Below, piece by piece: positions 36,050 to 48,015 of a DNA stretch of 64,000 bases. Where the stretch lies: the NCBI GenBank assembly GCA_905178155.1, contig CAJINV010000005.1:3757697-3821696 (forward strand), in the 5' to 3' direction. The position numbers were made by a program, and so were the translations under genes. The stretch is from Amoebophrya sp. A120 (lineage: Eukaryota > Sar > Dinophyceae > Syndiniales > Amoebophryaceae). Within the stretch, counting starts at the first letter, position 1; the number at the start of each line of letters is the position of its first letter. The notes under the pieces are model-generated. The model saw only the letters and a program-made list of their open reading frames with translations, was not told the DNA's origin and ran no database searches.

Positions 36050-37720
36050 AACAACCACTGCAACATAATCACGAGTACCACCGGAACAGGGAAAACGCTC
36101 AGGCGAGACACCACGCCCGGCTGGGCCGGGGGCAGTTCTGGCTTTAATGGGCAGCCAGGCCGCGGCCCCCGGGATGGGCCACCAATATCTCTCGACACAC
36201 CTCCCTGGGCCAGGGGGCTACCCCAAATGCAATATTACAAGCTGGCGCCATCACCACAGCAGAGCGAGGGCGCGGGGGAAAGCAAGGTGGCCGGCGCCTC
36301 CGCCTAGTCGCGCCGCCCAGAAAGCAACACGGGCAACACAGCGGGCGCCAACCCCTCCCCGGGCGCAGGCGCTTCCTGGTCCTAGCCGAACACCGGCGGC
36401 CCGGGAACGAAGGCTGGGCGGGGAAAAAAACCATCGCGCCCGCGCCCTCCGCCGGCCCCCCGCCGAGCCCCGCGCGCGCCCGCCGGCGGCCGGGCTTCCA
36501 CAGAGGGGGCGCCCGCTCGCGAATTTGACCAGCCTGCCGGGCCTACTGGCCCCTGCTGTCGGATGGCCGCAGCAGCACGGCCGCGCAGACCGTCTTGCGC
36601 ACCCTCACGCACGCCGCATAAAAGCTGCTGACCTCGCCGACAAATAACAGTGCTTGCTGGCAGCTGAGATTCAGCGTCGTGCTGCGTATTTGGGCGATGT
36701 CCCCGACCAGTTGGAAGCTGGAGCTTTTTTTCATTTTCTCGATTCCTTGCCATGAAGCACGAACACTACTCGAGTCACGCGTTGCGCCGTTCGAAGCAGT
36801 CAGCTGCGCCCGCTCCATAACCAGTCGGAAGAGCTTATGCACTAGCAGAACGGTCCACGTCCCTTTCCTCCATAAAGCTGGGGCGGCGCGCACCCTTTTT
36901 CTGCCGGCTTCGTTCCTTCGCTAGCTCCTGCGCTTGGGCTCTGTTCTACCTCGTAGCCAGCTGCTTCCTCTGCTCGCCCCGCAACCGGCTGCTCCGCCTC
37001 CCCGGCCCCCCTTTGATGGCGTCGCTACCCCCCTCCGAGGCGCCGGGCGAAGCTTCCAAGTGCGCCAAGCCGGGCTGCCGGCAGCGCCCGCGAGTAGGGC
37101 GCCCCGCTGCGTTGCCTGGGGCTGGCGACGGCGGCCCGGCCCGGCCGCAGGAGCACGCTGGTAAGGCGCGCCGCGCTTTCAAGGCGCCACACCCCCGGCG
37201 CCGCCCTTCGTGCGCCGTCTGTCTGCGGCGGCGGATGGAGCAGGCAGGGCCCCGCGCGACCGAGGGCGCTGCGCAATTGCCTCACCCACTTGCTGGCCGG
37301 CGGCGCGGTTACTGGCTGCCTGCGTGTGCAGCGCGTTATGTCGCTCGCTGCCGTGGCCCCCGGTGCTTCGCGCGCGTCACCCAATGCCCGCCCGCGGCCA
37401 GGCGCTTTTCTCAAAATTGCGGCGCCGGCTCGTTTTTTTTTTTTCCTTATACGGGTGGCCCCACTCTTCCGCTGTCGCCGCCAACTGGGCGGCCAGCGCC
37501 CGCGTCCCCTGCTCGGCCCACTCCACCGCCATGCAGTGAAAACGTGCCCCCCCCCCACCGCTACGCGCCCGCCCCCGGCTTGCCGGCGAGCTCGCAGGGG
37601 CCACCCGCCCGGGGCCGGAGAGGGGCCCGCCGGCCACAAAGACAACAGGGCGCGGGAACTGCAAGAAGCGCGAACGCTCTCGCACTATCATTCAACGTTG
37701 CAAGAGCATAATCGTCGCGA
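36050..37720. other. GC-rich island 1
   Basis: About 1.65 kb of strongly GC-rich sequence with sharp edges against about 50 percent GC surroundings. Long frames exist in nearly every register on both strands, as expected when stop codons are rare, and encode low-complexity Pro/Ala/Arg/Gly. An interior stretch (36560-36900) is less GC-rich and contains a 116-codon minus-strand frame (36543-36893) without a recognisable domain. No terminal repeats were found by eye. Confidence 0.7.
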
Positions 37721-38036
37721 CATCGAAAACACCAGCCGTCTTCGAAATCTGTCTGATGATCGCACGTCGCTGCCGCGAGCATGAAATCAAGTTGCTGCTG
37801 TTCGCTACCGCCTGAACAACAACCAACTGCTGGCTTTCCTGCGCCGTCCGTCAAATTTTCAAGCGTTGCCGTGTTCTACGACTTTTATTTTCGGGTAGGA
37901 CAGCTGGACGCTCACGCTTCGGTGGTTCACGAAACGCAGACGCATTTCATTTGGAAAAAGAAGTTTTGCAAGCACTAGTAACAAGAAATCAAGGGAAAAC
38001 TCACGATGTAGCAGCAACCTGAAATCTGTCACCAGA
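37721..38036. other. Short intergenic stretch, no gene seen
   Basis: About 300 bases between GC island 1 and the stop of the Sfi1-like gene. It may carry that gene's 3' untranslated region. No coding signal. Confidence 0.4.
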
Positions 38037-41000
38037 TCACTCAACACCCCCTCCAGCACCAACTCGAATCTCACACTTCCTCACCACCTCCTTTCCAAAC
38101 ACATCCGCAAGTCTCCGTGGCCCGTCACTCGGCTCGTCGCTGCCGTTGAAGTCCAGACTTATCAAACTCAGGTCTGCATCGGCGTTTCGGAGGAAGTAAA
38201 TCCGTTTTTCGGGAGCATCAAGTTCCACCAAAGCTCTCTCCTGACCAGTCCGCACGCGATCCGTTTCCTGTTCTTCCCCTGTTCTTCCAACCAGCAGCAC
38301 ACTCTCCTCCAACAACAACCCCGCTTGAAACACTTGTCGCAAGTACTGCACGACTTTGCTGCTTTCCGCGGCCGCGCTGGAGAGGTACTCCTGCAAATCC
38401 GCGCTGGTGATGCTTGAATTTGTCTTCTCCTCCCCTTCCGCGCCCGAGACGACGCTTTTGGGCGTACTGGCCCCACCAGCGGATGAAGTCCTCGCGGTCT
38501 TCACTTTGTTCTTCGAAGCCGCTATCTCTTTCAAAATCCCCTGCAAAAACGGCGCGCGTTCGGCGGTGGACGTTGAGGAGCGCTGTGTAGTACTAGCACC
38601 ACAATCCACTTCGGTAGAAAACACCACTAGCATCTCCTGCAAGAACGACAAATCGTCCATGGTTTCCGGGTCCCGCCCGAGCCACCACATGCTGTAATCC
38701 TCGTTCCAATAGATTAAGTTGTCTTCCGACCGATACACCGGCTTCTCCGCCCACATCTCGTTCTCCTCCTGTCGGTAAACGGCGTTGAAGCACGGGAAAT
38801 TGCGGATCTCCACAGCACTTTGCAACAATGCCGTAGTACCAGAAGACGACGACTTCGGGTGGCTCTGCAGTTCGAATTCCTCCTCGATCCTCAAGGATGG
38901 ATTTCTCATGCTGCTGATCGCGTTCGACACTGCAGTTGCGCCACTGTTCACCGCCCCGTGCAACAGTTCATTTGTCGTCGCGGAGCTTGTACTGTCTCGA
39001 TTGGCAGCAGCTCCTTCCGTGAGTAAACCTAAAGACACACTCTGCACACCATTCGGGATCGTTCGGTCAAGGTCGTTGGAGCCGATCCTGTTGGTGCTAC
39101 TGGTCGAGGATGAACCGCTCTTGTCTACAACTTCACCGTTCCTGTACTGCTCCGCAGGCCGGTGAATCAAAGGCGGCTTGGTCGAAGCGGATGATCTTAC
39201 TCTGTTCATCGCAGCACTTTCTTTCGAGTAAGCCGGATGCGTTGAGGAGTCGAAGGCTGTGGAAGAGGCTATCAACTGCAAACATGTCTCGGTCTGGGAG
39301 ATTCCGAAATTTGTCATGCTGTTTTTCCAAGATCCACCAAATCTAGAAAGCAGTGCCTAGCATCACAGGTTCTGCAGCCCCCTTGCGATGCCTATTCTGC
39401 ATGAGAAATGGCGTCTCAGCATGGCCACAAATGGACAGCTTTTGCAAGTCATGCAACACAGTTTTTTGTATGATTCGCAACATGCATCACAAGTTCATCA
39501 CATCCTTCCAGACCCAGACATATTTGCATTTGATAGCGGCGGAGATCGTGCGATGTTGGGAAGTAGTGCCTGAGCTGATCGTGCGAGCACCGCCGGAACC
39601 TTGTATTTGGTCATCCTCGCCGCCGGACCTCAATCGGTAAAACGGGTCCGGATCGGCGTAGTAAATCTCGTCCGGGCTGTTCCGCTTCGCTGGTAACGCC
39701 GGGTTGAGCAGCTTACTGCCCGACGGACTCTCTAGCAGGCGTTGCGTTTCTTTCACCTCGAGTCGCTTTATTGATACTGAGGGTCTGGTGGAGGAGGTGT
39801 TTGGCGATGCATTTCTCGCTTTGGCTTTATTCCCGCCGGATGCGCTAGAGGAAGTAGCGGCATTCGCATTTCGCGACGAAGATGAAACTTTGCTAACATA
39901 GTTCATCGACGAACTACCACCATCGTTCGACGTTTTCTTCACGGCCACACTCGATCGCGCGTTGCGGATTCCCCTACTGGACGCACTCTGACTACCCCCC
40001 GGAAGATAAGGGCCACCGCCGCGGCCGCTTTGACTCCCGCTGCTTTCCGGCGAACTTAAAAGCTGCGGTAAGGGGGAAACGGGCGGGGAGGCCAGTTGCA
40101 CGAAAGAGGTCGAGTTCGTTTTCCGAAGTAGTAACTTTTCATCGTCAAACTCCCGCCCTGCGTACGCCGGCTCTTGCAACTCCTCTCTCGATTTTTTCTT
40201 CTGGAACTGCATCAACTTCGCCACTCCGTGCCGGCTGTGATTCCGGTTACTATTTTGGTTGCTCTGATGTGAAGTTGACCCTTTTGACCCGGCGTCGCTG
40301 GTGAATGTCGAGCTTCCTGGCACCGGGCGCCCGACGTGGTCAAATTCCAACTCTTCGGGATCATCCCGGGCGGAGAAGGAGTTGATGCTCGAAATCGGCG
40401 ACGCTTTGTTCATGTCCGAGAACCGAAAACCGCCGGAAGAGTTATTTAGTAACCCGCTTGTATTTTTCGCGAATAGAAACTCCGTGTCCGGGTTACTATT
40501 GTTCATCACACCGCCGGAAAAAGACTTCAAGTGGTACTCCTCATCCGCAACAGAGGTTGACTGCGGCGTGGCGAGAAGTTTGGTGTTGCCAAACGGAATG
40601 TAGGTCGAGCTGTCCTTGCTGGTCTTCGGCAAACCTGGTTTCAAAGAGGCGGAGGCTGAGGCTGATCTGGTCGAAGACTCGGCCGGCGGCGAGGGATCGG
40701 GAACAACTCTTTTTTGGCGTAGTTTTTGGTGATCCTGGTTCAGTAAATTCGCTGCCTCTGTTGCGGAATGTGGTCGTGCTGGCGCGTCGTGGTCTAAAGA
40801 TATGCAACTCCCGAGGAGCTCCTCTTCCAGCGAGTCTTCCTCTTCCAGGTAGTCGGCGTGGAAATAGGCGTTGTGATTCTGATGTGCACTGGATGGCCGT
40901 CCCGAAGCGGCGGGCGGTAGATCCTGATAGCATTTTTTTTCTCATAGTCATATCATATCGCATGATAAAAGACAGTGGGTATGTTGCAAGTGCTTCGTTT

Positions 41001-44000
41001 AGCATGACAGTCTTTATTCCAAATGACAAAAATGGAGACAAACACCGTGATACCACATCCTCCGTAAACTCTTCCTCATCCAAATCATTCTCGTCGTAAA
41101 AATCCGCAGCCGTGTACGCATGCGTGTAACTGTACTGGGACGGTTGCCGGCCGGAAAACCCAACGTGTTTTCTCGCCCTCGTCCCTGGCGAATCTGCGTT
41201 GCTGGTACTATTTGCCAGAGAACTCTTACTTGCCAAGTAATTCATCTGTTCCGACCTTGACCGCATGGAAGTACCATCGCTCATCTCTCCCTTGCTATCC
41301 TGGTGGAACAGAAACTGGTTTTCGATTTTCACAGGCGGTGGGGAAGTAGAGTCCTCACCCGGAGAGGAGGAGGAAATCGGGACGCTGGAAGATAAAACGC
41401 CACCAAGATTTTTATACTCCTTCGAATCTGCGTGCGCGGCCAAGTAGAGGTCGGTGTCAAGACCATTATTCGTTTTCTGCACAAAATCCGCCAGGTCCGG
41501 GTCGTCCCCTGGTTGTCGCGGGAACAACCCTGCCGCCGTCTCTCCGCCCGACCTCCGTGCAGTAGACGTGGCCCCGTTCGAGGACTCCACCGGGCTGGCC
41601 AGCTTGTCGCTGATTCTAGAGATGCTGCCGTCCACGACCTCCTGAAGCTTTTCTTCAGACGCGGATGCTGCTACATTCCCACCTGCGAGTTGCTCTAGCC
41701 CAGAAGTCTTCACACTCAGCTCTACGGGCGAGTCCTCGGGCTCCTGCTTTACGGGCGACCGGCCTAACGCAGAGGAAATCACTTCGGACACGGAATGTTG
41801 CTGTTGAGAATTATGTTGCGCTTGATCTTCTTCGAAATCATCTTTCTCCTTTACCTTCGCATGACCAGCACTGTCCGGCGAGTTCATCCCGGGCAGAGGC
41901 GGTAATCCCGGGGAAGATTGGATCATCGACGCCGACGCTAGGTGTTTGATGCCCTCCAGTGCCGTGTGCCACCAACTGGTCGCGCTGCTGGAAGACGACC
42001 CGCCCTTTTGCTGGTTTTGCAGGTACCGGTTAGGGGAGAGTGGTGGGGCCGCGGCGGGGGGTTCCTGTTTTGCAGCAGCAGAGGACTCCTGAGCGTCTTC
42101 TTTACTTTTGTTGCATGATCCTCCTTCGGCTCCTCTCGGAAAAGTCCCAGGGTCGGCTCCGCTTGCCGGAACTTGCGAAGAAGTAGACGATATTTTTGCA
42201 GTAGATTCCCCACTAATATCCGCAGGCATAAAATCCGTTCTCGATGACCGCACCGCCGCGCCCGCTCCTTTCTTCCAGAGTATCGCCGCCTTCGTTCTGA
42301 CTGCTCTGGTTGAAGACGCGGGCGACTTGCTCTTCTGCTTGGAGTGAGTCTCGTCATCATCTACTTGCTCGGTATTTATTCTGGATCGTGGTTCTTTCAT
42401 CTTGGTATTAGAATTCGCATTTGGATAGTGCAGCAGCGCGTGTCGCCACCTCCAATACGTGTTGGCAGTCACCCGGCTCGTCACGGATTGCAAAGTGTTC
42501 ACCAGAACCGGCAATTGCTTCTTCACGTGCACGGCGCGCTTTTCCCGGGCCAGATACTCCGCTTTGCGACGCGCGTGGAGGGCAAGCTGATTTTGTTTTT
42601 GTGCGTGAAATGAAATAATGAACAAGGAGCCTTGCAGCAAGTGACATGAACTAGATTCACGCACACACTTGCAATTATCGTAACTCACGACTGCAGAGCA
42701 CGAGCAGCATCATGCAAGACAAATCATCGCACAACGAACTACCTGCTCCTCCCTCTTTTTCAACTCCGGCTGAAAAAAGAAGCCGTTCCTCCCCTTGCAA
42801 CAGTACGACAACAGCGCATCTGATTTCCCCGACGTGTTGTCCTGCCAGTGTAGAAACGCTTGCAATTTCCGCTCCCGAAAGAGCTTCCCGAGCACCTTCC
42901 CCCCTAAGTGAGAGGCACCCAGCAAATACTGTTTCTTTTCCGCGAGAAAGTCCAGTTGTCTTCGCACGGTGAGGATCTTCTCGTGGAAATCCTGCTCCAC
43001 TCCGAACAGCCTGTGTGTGAGTTCCTGCTTTGTCAAGCCCTTCGTCTGCTTCACCTTGTGGACGATCGCCGTCCGCTCCCGCTCGCGGTTTTCGATGATT
43101 ACTTCGAACCGGTTTGCCGCCTGTCGGTTCTTCTGCAGCAGCGGCTCCAGGTAGAGTTTCTGGAGTCTCCAATCGTGGAAGCAGCTTCGCAGTGCCTCGA
43201 GCTTGTTCCGCGCGGCCGAGCGAAACAAGCCGCGGTTTAACTTTTCAAACACCCCGGCCAAACGGCTTTGCTCGAGCAAAAACTCCCTCGGGGGAACGAG
43301 GGAGAAGGGGACGGAGCGCAACCCCTCGAGGTCCACGTCCAGGGTGATTGGTTTCGGAGAACCCGCGAAGCTGCGGCTGTGCCCGGTGAGGGCAGCGGGA
43401 GACTGATTGATGTAGTTCGCAAACGTTTTGATACCGAATTCCAGCTTGAAAAAGTACACACGTTCGTATAATATTCTGACAGAGAACAAGAGGTAGAGGA
43501 CCTATCAAAACGCCCCAGTAATGAGACATCCAAACACAAGCGCCCACAGATTTCTCAAAAAAAAACTCGGCACTTCCACCATACCATCCCCCCACTGACG
43601 ACCAGTCCCGGCACCAGTGGTTGCATCACCGGCAACGATGGGGCTCTGATCGGCATCGTTCCCAACAGTGGCCCCCCGGAGAGGAACCGTTCGTACGGTG
43701 TGAGGAAGTTCATTTCGTCTTCTACCTCGGCCATCTCCTCCTCAAGAAACGGGTGCGTCTGGTCAAACATGAACGTGTCCTGCTGACGATTGTAGTTCAA
43801 GATCTCTTCGTCGAAATAGTTGTCATGCGGATGTTGATCTTGAACAAGGCTCATGTCATGACTTGCGTTAATATGATTTCCGTTGTAGTTCTTCCCTGTA
43901 CTAATTGATGTTCCCATCGTGGTCGCCTGTCGTTCCAAAAGTTCCTCCGCCTGGAACTCGTCGAAATCTTCCATCAGCCACCCCGCTGACGGATTCGAGG

Positions 44001-44466
44001 TTGCGTTGCTGACCTGCACAGGGCGGGGGATTTTTGTCCTATTCGCTGGATCATGATCATGTAGCTGATCTAGTCCTCGTCGAGACGAATGATTCGAAGC
44101 GATATCCACCTCTTGCTGACTATAGCCACCAGTAGACCCCTTCGAAGAGGACTGCGGTAGCTCGCGGTAAAAATCGAAGGCGTCATCTTCCGGCGCGAGC
44201 ACGACATTCGTGCTGCTGTTCTTCACGCGCAGCGGCTTCATGCGGTAATTCAGCTTCTCGTTGTAGAACATGTAGTGCGGTTTGGTTACTTGTGCAGAAG
44301 TAGACGAGGACGAGGAGCTGCCGCCCGCTTGCGTTGAAGTAGAGAGCTGTGGTGGCGGCAGCCACACGTTTGGGTGCGGGTGCGCGGTCGTGGCGGGAGG
44401 GCCGGTAGGGCGAGGGTGGTAATGGTTTCCCTCGGCCGCGAGGCCGGGAGTCGTGAAGGCGGTCAT
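38037..44466 (-). CDS. Large Sfi1-like/cytoskeletal protein with Trp-containing helical repeats
   Basis: Five exons join in phase to about 1910 residues: 44466-43585, 43444-42743, 42586-41057, 40923-39538 and 39269-38037. The first three introns are GT-AG (one, 40924-41056, is only 133 bases); the fourth is an introner. The start MTAFTT at 44466 is the first good ATG. Exon 1 is disordered. Exon 2 and the start of exon 3 are charged helical sequence with spaced motifs CFHDWRLQKLYLEPLL, KLQAFLHWQDN and TYWRWRHALLHY, resembling Sfi1-type repeats that bind centrin along centrosome or basal-body filaments. Exons 3-4 are long Ser-rich disordered regions. Exon 5 contains a compact aromatic segment (about 1664-1695) with KPVYRSEDNLIYW and YSMWWLGRD, a pattern recurrent in dinoflagellate and other protist proteins. 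Alternative acceptor for exon 2 at 43402, also in phase. The centrin link is inference. Confidence 0.72.
39270..39537. mobile_element. Introner, TIR family B, in the Sfi1-like gene
   Basis: A 268-base element with inverted ends: ATCAACTGCAAACATG then TCTCGGTCTGGGA at the left, TTCCAGACCCAGACATA then TTTGCATTTGATA at the right. The flanking duplication is only GC. Excision joins TISA to ASSTAFD in frame. Its ends match the family B copies in the surface-protein gene about 8-10 kb away. Confidence 0.85.
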
Positions 44467-44999
44467 GAGTTGTACCAGCAAAGATTGACGAAAGTAATCA
44501 ATATCAAAACCAAGAGGCTGAAGAAATAACTGCAACGCGCGACACTGCAGTAAGCACAATATAAGCGTTTATTCCGTAATAGAGGCGTACATAATCTACA
44601 GCAGAGCGCTTCTCCTGCGCAGCAGCCGCTCAACCGGTGCGGCCAATCGCGTGCGACAAAGAATTCCTTCAGGCATTGAGATTGATTCGGATTCCACTTC
44701 CGTGCAAAGAAAACACACACAGACGAAAAAAAAGAGGCTCGCCACAGCTCCAGCAGGAGCCCACTCGCGTTCCCCTCCACTGGAAAAAGATTTCTCTTTG
44801 AAGAAGATCTTTCTTCCGAATAGAATGGCTGTCGCTCAGAAAAATAGAAACTTAAACACAAATTCGTGGCTTCGCCCGCAACGAAGGTGATAGACCACGA
44901 AACGCATTTTGAATTTGATATACACCAGCAACACTTGCACCACTCGTTAAGCTTTCTAGAAGAGGCTCTTCGCGAAAAATGCATAGCAATCATTTAAGG
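44467..44999. other. Intergenic, no gene seen
   Basis: About 530 bases upstream of the Sfi1-like gene. Moderate A/T content; no coding bias or motif. Confidence 0.4.
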
Positions 45000-46640
45000 T
45001 ATTGCCGCTTTTCGCATGCAGCTCGAACACCTCTAGACCCCCACCTCGAGAACCAGATTCCATACGGCTTCCAACCGAAGTTGGCGCGCCACCGCTCGCA
45101 CGAATCAGCGAAGGAAAAGGAAACGCGCGGCAGAGACGACGCGAACCGAGCGACAATATCAAGCAAGGCAGGTCATCGGGCCCGCCGGCGCAGTGGCCGA
45201 AAACACCACAAGCCACGGCCGACACGCGGCCGGCAGCAATCCCAATGGCCACCGCGCGACCGGGCGGCAGCCGTCCCAATAAGTGTGCGAATGACCCCCG
45301 GGAAGGGTGGGCGCCTGCAACATCCATGGCGCCACACAACATCGCTCCCCCCCTACTTTTTGCCGGACGCCGGCCCGGGCCAGCCGCCAGGCCGGCCGGC
45401 GGCGTCTGCGAGTCAATGAATGCCCGAACACACGCGGCGCGCGCCAGTCTATCGGCCGGAGGGAGGTCGACGGCAAGGAGGGCCGCCCCCGATCCCCCGG
45501 CCCGGCCTGCCGCGGGCGGCCCTTGGAGGGCCGCCCCAAGTGGGGTCGCTGCGCAACGGACCACGCAGGGCGCTGGTCGCATACACCTGGGCCGGCTCCT
45601 TTTTATCCCTGTCCCGTGTCCGCGGCGTGATGGCCTTCGCGGGGCCACCGAAGAAAAACCCCACCCCGAACACCTCGGCCCCGGTGCGGCGCGCGCTGCT
45701 AAGGCCCCCGCGGGCCGCGCGCATGCCTTTTGCCGGACTCCAAGGCCCCGCGGGCCAAACAAAAGCGCAGCAGGCCGCCCGGCTGCCGCGCCAATTCGAA
45801 CCCTCTTGCCCCAGCATAGTCAGCAAGCCGAGGGGGGCGCCAGCCCCGCCGCGTCGCGGCGGCTTCGCGAGGGAGGTAGGCCCCCCAAGGCTGAAACGCC
45901 TGCGGCCTTTTTTGCGCAGGGCTTTGGCCCTGTGCGCCAGGAGTCTGGCGCGCTGCTTGGCGGCCTTGTTTCGCGCGGCGTCTGCGGCCAGCTCCTCGCG
46001 GTGCCGCGTGCCCAGCGCGGCGCATCTCGTTCGGCAGGGCGGGGGCATGCTGCCAGCAATTCCCCATTGCTTTTTCGGCGAATTTTTCTTGCTTCAGAGC
46101 CTAGGGAGACACTTGCTGGCCCCGCCGTCTAAAAGCCAAAGCGCTTCGCTTCGGAAAGGAATCCAGCGCCCTCGGCCCCACCTTCTCGAGGCCCTGCAAA
46201 CTGCACGCGACGGCCTTCCCAGATCTTTACAATGCCGGCCGCCTGTTAACCCCTCCGCCAGAAAGAGCGGCGTGCGCGGGATGGCCCGCGCTGTTTCCGG
46301 GGCGCGCAAGCGGTGGCACCGTGGCAGGAGAAGCTCGCCGCCGCCTGGGAGCGAGGGGCGGGCGGCCGCTCAGCCCGGCTCCGCGGCGGCTTGCGCGAAC
46401 ATGCGGGATCAACCACGCGCCCCCCATTTCCGCCAGCAGCTTCCCGACCGCCCGCCGCGCGCGCGCCCACTCGGGAAGAGGCCCGGCCGCATGCCGCTGC
46501 CGCAGCAACATCATGGGCGCCCCCCGCCATTTGGCCAAAGCCAGCGGACATCTGCCGAGCGCGCCGCGACTTTTCCAAGCGCAGGCTGGCCCCTCCGCTT
46601 GGGCCTAGCATTAACATGCGGACAGGCTTTTGGCCGCTGA
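45000..46640. other. GC-rich island 2
   Basis: About 1.64 kb of strongly GC-rich sequence with abrupt boundaries, nearly the same length as island 1 and on the other side of the Sfi1-like gene. Open frames of 200-400 codons run on both strands and overlap one another; their products are Pro/Ala/Arg/Gly-rich with no motif. No inverted or direct terminal repeat and no obvious similarity to island 1 were found by eye. Confidence 0.7.
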
Positions 46641-48015
46641 AGACTTCCAAAGACCCGAATCACGACGCAAGTTGCGAACTGGTGGAACACATTTGGATGG
46701 ACAGCTTGGCGCCCGGGGCAAATGCAGTTTCATTCTCAAGCAAGTATCTCGTACGGAGGTCCCGAAAAGACAACAAGTGCCATTTCATGAAGAAGAGAAA
46801 AGCATTTGCACATATACAACATTTTCCGTTCGCGGACTACAGTGATCGAGTTACTTCTTCAAACAGTCGTGTAGCAAGCAGCAAATTTTCCAAATCCTTT
46901 TCGATGTTTAAACCACAAGGAGGTACAAAATCGAAAACGAAAACCTCTCAAGGCACAAGAAATAGCATCTATAGAAGTGTCTCATGAACAAAAAAAAAAA
47001 AGTCTTGTCAAAAAAGAAAAACTGGATCTTGAAAGACTAAAGAAACTACATCTAGAATTTGCATTACGTGGGGAGGGTTCACGTACTTGCTCAGTATCAT
47101 CAGTTTTTGTCTTTAACTTTATTCTCGAAAAATAGTACATCTGTCATCGCATCGTATCTACTCGGGCGGTTGCTGGCAGGACATAAAATTAATTCGGTAG
47201 CCTTTTGGTTTGTGATGTGAGATGTTGCTTCGGCTGGTCCCTTCTTGCTGGCTGATATTTTTTCACTGTATTCTTGAAGGTCAATACTAATGTCGTCTCC
47301 TTCATGGCGTGGTTTGCGGCCCGACGTTGGTGTTCTTGCTTCTCCTGTCGTATCCTATCGTATCTCCGCGGAACGTCGGCGCCAGAAGGACGACAATGTG
47401 CTGCATCAATGTACATAAATAGCAACAAAAATCGTTGTTGAAGGTCCCATAAGATTTTTGTTTTCCACGTTGTTGAATATTTGTTGTATAATTTCGAAAC
47501 TGACTATTGAAACGAGGAGTTGTAATTTCACGGAGGACTAAGATGCTGAGGCTTCGTTTTTGTGGTCCTTTCCTCGTTCTCTATCTCTGGGTTGTAATAA
47601 TTTTGTAGTATCATATATTTCCGTGATTTTACAGCTTCAAGCAATTATCCTAGGCATTTACAAGATTGTCAAAATTGTGGTGGCGGTATTTTAAAGCGAA
47701 ACCATCAGTAAAAGGTTCCTCTGTGAATCGCTTGGTCTTGGTTTAGCTGGTGGCCACTGCAAAATCATATCACGGCAAATTTTCAATGAAGGAGTCGTCA
47801 GCCCAAGCAGTGCGATAAACGAGTAGAAGAGAAAGGACTCTGTCACATTTTTTGTACATACGTGTTTCTAGTAGCGGCGTCTGAATTGAAACGCTCCTGC
47901 AGCTGGAAAGAACATTTGATCACATTCCTGGCATCATGATGTCGATGTTTGTCGGCGCACCTGCAGCGGAAGGTTTAAAAAAATCCATCAACCCGGAAAA
48001 TAAACTGCACTCCAA
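46641..48015. other. Intergenic, no gene seen
   Basis: About 1.4 kb, A/T-richer than the island beside it. A 79-codon minus-strand frame at 47189-47428 has no recognisable motif and was not called. Confidence 0.45.

Noticed and set aside
36543-36893. 116-codon minus-strand frame in GC island 1
   Set aside because: Composition is closer to normal than the rest of the island, but there is no domain, splice context or codon signal to support a gene.
40924-41056. Apparent read-through frame across 40541-42688
   Set aside because: A 133-base GT-AG intron shifts the frame; splicing it restores continuity with the next exon.
45002-46640. Several 200-400 codon frames on both strands
   Set aside because: They overlap one another in GC-rich sequence where stop codons are rare, and encode Pro/Ala/Arg/Gly-rich low-complexity products without motifs or codon signature.
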